64,000 nucleotides of DNA. Source: Tritrichomonas musculus (taxonomy: Eukaryota; Parabasalia; Tritrichomonadida; Tritrichomonadidae). The notes under the pieces are model-generated. The model saw only the letters and a list, made by a program, of their open reading frames with translations, was not told the DNA's origin and did not search any database. The first letter of the stretch is position 1. Each line of letters opens with the position of its first letter. Where the stretch lies: the NCBI GenBank assembly GCA_039105265.1, contig JAPFFF010000002.1:8742001-8806000 (forward strand). Direction: 5' to 3'. Positions 59,791 to 64,000 of this stretch are shown piece by piece. The translations under genes were made by a program, and so were the position numbers.

Positions 59791-62700
59791 ATGACTGCAA
59801 TATTAACCAAACAAAATGCATTAGATGGAGCCTTGATAGGAGGTTCTGGCAAAGGTGGTGATGGAATATTTGATTCAATTCATGTTAAAGGTGATGCAAC
59901 AATCGATGGTAGTTGTAAAATATTCATTGGTGAAGAATATGGTGAACCTCAAAGTGTCAAAGAATGTTTCGAAACATTTGGGAAAGCATTGACAGATATA
60001 ACTAACGACATTCAATCACATCGAACTGTTATCGATACACATGGGACCAAACTTGCTGACCATGAAGATAGAATTTCAACTTTAGAGAATGCTCCTCCAT
60101 CTGCTATTGAAAGTGTAATGACTTATGAAGAAGGTTGTGATGAATTCATTATCGATGCAAATAATATCCATAAATTAAGTGATTCGGATTCTCAGGACAG
60201 TTCAACATACAACATTCTTGAGATTGATTACTCTGGATCTGTAAGTGGACAAGTCTTTGAGATCATCTTTCCAAAGAATCTTGAAATTGAGAATGCTTAT
60301 ATTTCATGTGACACCCAAAATAGATTCACAAATCCCATTATTGAATACATCACAGATTCACAAAGCGATTCCAAATATCAATTGAAGTACATCAGCAATG
60401 AATCAAAACCTCGAATATACATGTCGAAATCTGCAATCTATGACCCATTTGAACTATATACTGATGGATTCATGAAGATCAAATTCGTTGGGAAAATGCA
60501 TCAAATTGCAATTATTAAAGACTCACAAAGCGATGGAGGTAACGATACATTAATGAATCTCAAGTGTAATCTCATTGATGCTGACAATTGCTTCAAACTC
60601 TATAGGTCTCCTTTACCAGATTTCTATACAATCAAGTCAATCGGGGATTACAATTTGGATACTGCAAATGGTTTATATTATGCTGACTGGGGATATAATC
60701 CTGGTTCCGATTCATTCAATTCACTCATTGAAGGACAGACATTCGAGCTTCATGATAACGTATTTGGGACTCATTACAAGCTTACTAAATCTGGAGGTAA
60801 ATGGATTGGTACCAATTATTGCGTTAACATTCCACTGAAGATGCGTAAAGAGAATTCATATGGATCCTTGAATAGAGACATTCCATACATTTCAATCAAG
60901 AAGAATGCTGCTAACATATTTGCTTTGAAGGGTCTAATCAATTATGAATCCGGGAATCCATTAAAGATGATGCTTGACAAAGGTATGATAACATATAGTT
61001 CCAATACTAGAATGGGTGATCCAGATGAAACCAATGATGTCTGGCGTGTATGGTTTGGATGCAATGAAGATAAGAGTGGAGACTATTCTGCTACATTAAC
61101 CCTTGATGGACATACTTATGAATTCATCATTGGATTCAAATATTCATGGAAGCATGAGCATACATATGAGATCAAAACCGACAACTATTTTGAATATATC
61201 CCTTACCGTTATGAATCATTCATTGAAACAGATTCTGATAATTTGAGAGTTTACATGAAGGCATCACCAGAATTCAACATCCCAATTGATGAAAATATTG
61301 AATACCCAGGTGGCAATACATTCGAGTTTCTAGCTTCAACGGGTTACTATTCTGTATCACCTAGACCGGAATCTTGCACAACATTGATGACAAACTTCAA
61401 TATCCAAACATCTGGAATAGTCATTGGAGAGAATATTGAATCACATATCTTTGAATTGAATTCGTTAGGGAATGTTGTTGATATAGCTGTTAACGACATA
61501 TCATCTTTGGAGAAATATTGTAATCGTTTGCAGAAAGAATTTGATGACATGCAACCTAAATTCAGCTGGTTTGATTACATTGCCGGTAAGTTCGTTAACA
61601 TTGGATCATCTGTATTTACATTTGGGAAAGTCGGTGCTGGAGATCTATTGCAAATCTCTATTGATGGAATTAAAGGTCTTTCTAAACTATCATTTGCCAA
61701 AGATGCTGATAAAGATGATGGAATAGAATTAGAAGATATTGATGAAGTCGTTAGAGACAAATCTGTGAATCAATCAAGAGAAATCATTAAAGAATTGACA
61801 TATGTCGATACCATCATTGAGATCCCAAATGAGAAATATTGTCACAGATATTATACTGATACATTGAAAGGTACATTAGAAGTTGAAACCAAAGTGGACA
61901 ATGAGGGTGAAGTAATCAAGTTAAACACATATTCCATCAATGAAGATAAGAGTTTCACATCAAATGAGTCAACAAATGGGTCACTTTATGAAATTACTTT
62001 CGAAGATCCATATTTAATGATTATCACCATGGGAAGTCATGAACCATTATCAGTTAGAATCAAGTATACAACCAAAGTTGAGAATTCTGAATTAGGTTTA
62101 GGTGAAACGTTAACGAATAAGCAATTGATGTCTGCAGCTGCTATCAAGAAACTCATTGAAAACCATAAAACAAATTGGTTGAATGAGATCCCAAAAATGC
62201 CAGAGAATTTGGTTAATGAATCTGCTTTGAGTACTGCTTTAGAATCATATGTAAAGAAAGAAGACGTATTATCAACCGAAAATATAACTCAAGAATTATC
62301 AATCACTACAAAATTCGTAAACGGAACAACCAATGATGAAGATAAAAGAACTTATATAACAAATTTGGATAGAGATTTATGCAAAATATTAAAGAAATCA
62401 TCATTGATAGTAAAAGGTTCTTGCAATAATGAAGATATTTCAGGAGAATATTTGTATGATAGTGAAGACTCAGAATATTATCATTACAAGAAAGGTGAAA
62501 ATACTTTTTCTATATATTATTTCTATTATGGTGGAACATTCAAATATAATGATAACTATGCTGTCGATCTAGAATCAGTATGTTATTCATACAAGCTTGA
62601 AGTTTATGATGAATATTGTATTCCAAATATGAATTTCGTAAAAACTAATTTTGCATTAAAATCTGATATCCCAGAAATAATTGATAAAACAATTACTTTC

Positions 62701-64000
62701 AATCAAGAATTAGAATTATATTATGATGAAGGTAATAGTATTAATACTCTTTCGGTTCTTTATACTAATGCAAGTCAATATTTAGAAAACTGGAAACAAT
62801 ATGGAATGTTATTTGATGGATATGATAAAACTGATGAAAATATTAAATATAAAGGAATATTCACTATATCAAGTATTAATAATAATGATTATGTTTTAAA
62901 TAATGGTGTTCAAAATATAGCATTAACATTAGAAATGAGTTCAAGTTGTGGAGTTGTTTATGATTTTGATAACCAACATAGAATCAATGTAATAAGTTGC
63001 TATATTGCAAATGAAGATTATGATGAAACAAACTTAAACTGTGTTGTTAATCTTGCATTTCTCCAAGATAAATATGCTTTGAAAACAGATATTCCAGAAC
63101 CAGTTGACTTGACACCTTATGCACTCAAGACTGATATTCCTACTGTTGATCTAGAACCATATGCCACTAAAACTAATAATATCCCATATGAAGTTGACAG
63201 AAAGGATGGTAGTTGTGCTTTTATATTTAGTTTAGCTAAGACTCCTTTGAATTTCCGTGTAAAAATAGTACTAAGGTGGACAAATTCTGCTAACGAACCA
63301 GATTGGGTGGGTATTACTGGGGATGTTATAAATGGTACTCTTCAAAATATAGAAGTCCAAAATGCTACTACTAATACCAAGAAAAGGTTTACATTCCCGG
63401 GGCAACAAGGATATACTCAAATTAGGTTAGACACCAGCATTTATTACTGGAAAGATGGTAAAGTCAGATTTTTGAACGTTAATTCCAATTTTTCTGATGA
63501 GACTCTCCTAAATTATGATCCTAACGAAACATACTTTACAGAATATGTGACTTATGGTGGAGATCTAGAACCTTATGCACTCAAAACTGACATTCCTACT
63601 ATTGATCTAGAACCTTATGCATTGAAGACAGATATCCCAGAACCAGTTGACTTGACACCATATTATACTAGTGCCCAGGCTGATGAGAAGTTCGTTGATG
63701 AAGATGAATTGGCTTATGAATTAGATAAGTATGAGACCAAGGATGTGGCTGATGGAAAGTATGCTTTGAAAACGGATATCCCTGAACCAGTTGACTTGAA
63801 TAAATATGTATCAAAAAATGATGATGGTTCATTATCAATTAATAGTACCGAAAGTAATATTGCAAGTTTCTTTAGTTCTATTGATTCTAATACACTTGCT
63901 TTATTTAGATTTGGATATAATGATACTTATAATACTGTCTTTATGTATAGGTCTTCAAAAACTGCTGATACTGGTGAAGTATTTATATATGTTGATGGTC
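59791..64000 (+). CDS. Giant fibre-like Polinton protein, 3' end outside the window
   Basis: From ATG at 59791 one frame stays open for 1403 codons to the window edge. The N-terminus has a Gly-rich patch (LIGGSGKGGDGIFDSIHVKG) and a coiled coil (THGTKLADHEDRISTLENAP). Beta-rich domains follow. From about residue 1090 a short motif recurs at least six times: YALKTDIPEPVDL and variants (LEPYALKTDIPT, DGKYALKTDIPEP), separated by domain-sized inserts. Such repeats are typical of trimeric tail fibres and adhesins of phages and large DNA viruses. A host-binding or surface fibre role is inferred. The visible part looks whole. Confidence 0.65.
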   Translation, partial: MTAILTKQNALDGALIGGSGKGGDGIFDSIHVKGDATIDGSCKIFIGEEYGEPQSVKECFETFGKALTDITNDIQSHRTVIDTHGTKLADHEDRISTLENAPPSAIESVMTYEEGCDEFIIDANNIHKLSDSDSQDSSTYNILEIDYSGSVSGQVFEIIFPKNLEIENAYISCDTQNRFTNPIIEYITDSQSDSKYQLKYISNESKPRIYMSKSAIYDPFELYTDGFMKIKFVGKMHQIAIIKDSQSDGGNDTLMNLKCNLIDADNCFKLYRSPLPDFYTIKSIGDYNLDTANGLYYADWGYNPGSDSFNSLIEGQTFELHDNVFGTHYKLTKSGGKWIGTNYCVNIPLKMRKENSYGSLNRDIPYISIKKNAANIFALKGLINYESGNPLKMMLDKGMITYSSNTRMGDPDETNDVWRVWFGCNEDKSGDYSATLTLDGHTYEFIIGFKYSWKHEHTYEIKTDNYFEYIPYRYESFIETDSDNLRVYMKASPEFNIPIDENIEYPGGNTFEFLASTGYYSVSPRPESCTTLMTNFNIQTSGIVIGENIESHIFELNSLGNVVDIAVNDISSLEKYCNRLQKEFDDMQPKFSWFDYIAGKFVNIGSSVFTFGKVGAGDLLQISIDGIKGLSKLSFAKDADKDDGIELEDIDEVVRDKSVNQSREIIKELTYVDTIIEIPNEKYCHRYYTDTLKGTLEVETKVDNEGEVIKLNTYSINEDKSFTSNESTNGSLYEITFEDPYLMIITMGSHEPLSVRIKYTTKVENSELGLGETLTNKQLMSAAAIKKLIENHKTNWLNEIPKMPENLVNESALSTALESYVKKEDVLSTENITQELSITTKFVNGTTNDEDKRTYITNLDRDLCKILKKSSLIVKGSCNNEDISGEYLYDSEDSEYYHYKKGENTFSIYYFYYGGTFKYNDNYAVDLESVCYSYKLEVYDEYCIPNMNFVKTNFALKSDIPEIIDKTITFNQELELYYDEGNSINTLSVLYTNASQYLENWKQYGMLFDGYDKTDENIKYKGIFTISSINNNDYVLNNGVQNIALTLEMSSSCGVVYDFDNQHRINVISCYIANEDYDETNLNCVVNLAFLQDKYALKTDIPEPVDLTPYALKTDIPTVDLEPYATKTNNIPYEVDRKDGSCAFIFSLAKTPLNFRVKIVLRWTNSANEPDWVGITGDVINGTLQNIEVQNATTNTKKRFTFPGQQGYTQIRLDTSIYYWKDGKVRFLNVNSNFSDETLLNYDPNETYFTEYVTYGGDLEPYALKTDIPTIDLEPYALKTDIPEPVDLTPYYTSAQADEKFVDEDELAYELDKYETKDVADGKYALKTDIPEPVDLNKYVSKNDDGSLSINSTESNIASFFSSIDSNTLALFRFGYNDTYNTVFMYRSSKTADTGEVFIYVDG

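Larger units (their letters stand above)
53021..64000. mobile_element. Polinton (Maverick), left part, runs past the window
   Basis: From about 53021 base composition rises sharply and genes become dense on both strands. The set includes a packaging ATPase, a candidate double-jelly-roll major capsid protein, a pVI-like small protein, several unknown proteins and a giant fibre-like protein. The proposed left edge starts AGAGGTGATTTTAG; Polintons commonly begin with AG. The right end, the matching terminal repeat and the polymerase, integrase and protease genes are outside the window. In the visible part every frame looks whole and no breaks were noticed, so this copy appears young. Confidence 0.8.

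Noticed and set aside
1-64000. A non-standard code with TAA/TAG read as glutamine, suggested by stops at apparent Gln codons
   Set aside because: The intact genes run up to 1838 codons without in-frame TAA or TAG, use CAA and CAG freely, and end in all three stops. The pattern is confined to relics and one gene end.

Overview
The window looks like nuclear DNA of a parabasalid protist, most likely Tritrichomonas or a close relative. It is strongly A+T-rich and shows no convincing introns. Its gene content is typical of trichomonads: BspA-type leucine-rich repeat proteins, kinase-Sel1 fusions, a DUF3447-like ankyrin protein, R2R3 Myb proteins, a very large membrane adenylate cyclase, BTB plus F5/8C proteins and a Polinton (Maverick). 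Many genes carry the trichomonad initiator TCAYW 9-26 bases before the ATG. Long frames without in-frame TAA or TAG, together with the use of all three stops, point to the standard genetic code.

Layout. 1-1004 holds two decayed gene ends and a tRNA-like relic. 1005-3014 is a TMEM62-like membrane metallophosphoesterase. 3015-8405 is a graveyard: a fold-back repeat, a BspA fragment, a second tRNA-like relic, two broken protein kinases (one fused to Sel1 repeats) and a leader-peptide relic. 8406-24174 is the main host gene block: a Ser/Thr kinase, two duplicated Myb genes (the first with an internal 21-bp duplication), an unusual GTPase-like/BspA-LRR/DENN fusion, a calpain with one frameshift, an ankyrin protein and a C2 protein. 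28600-42515 holds the adenylate cyclase, a second BspA protein, a bacterial-looking esterase, a NECAP-like endocytic protein and a BTB-F5/8C protein. 43372-47828 is a kinase-like Sel1 gene with a freshly amplified 108-bp repeat and a broken 3' end. Long A+T-rich deserts separate these blocks.

47999-53020 is gene-poor and contains two abutting terminal-inverted-repeat elements (49708-50631 and 50630-52621). From about 53021 to the right edge lies the left part of a Polinton. It has a candidate major capsid gene, a small pVI-like protein with an adenain-type cleavage motif, an FtsK/HerA-type packaging ATPase, several proteins of unknown role, and the start of a giant fibre-like gene that runs off the window. 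The visible part looks whole. Its polymerase, integrase and protease genes are not in the window and presumably lie to the right.

Themes. Regulation (kinases, cyclase, Myb) and membrane traffic (DENN, NECAP, C2) dominate the live genes. Host relics repeatedly show in-frame stops that look like C-to-T changes at Gln or Arg codons. In one relic five such stops occur in a single uninterrupted frame.
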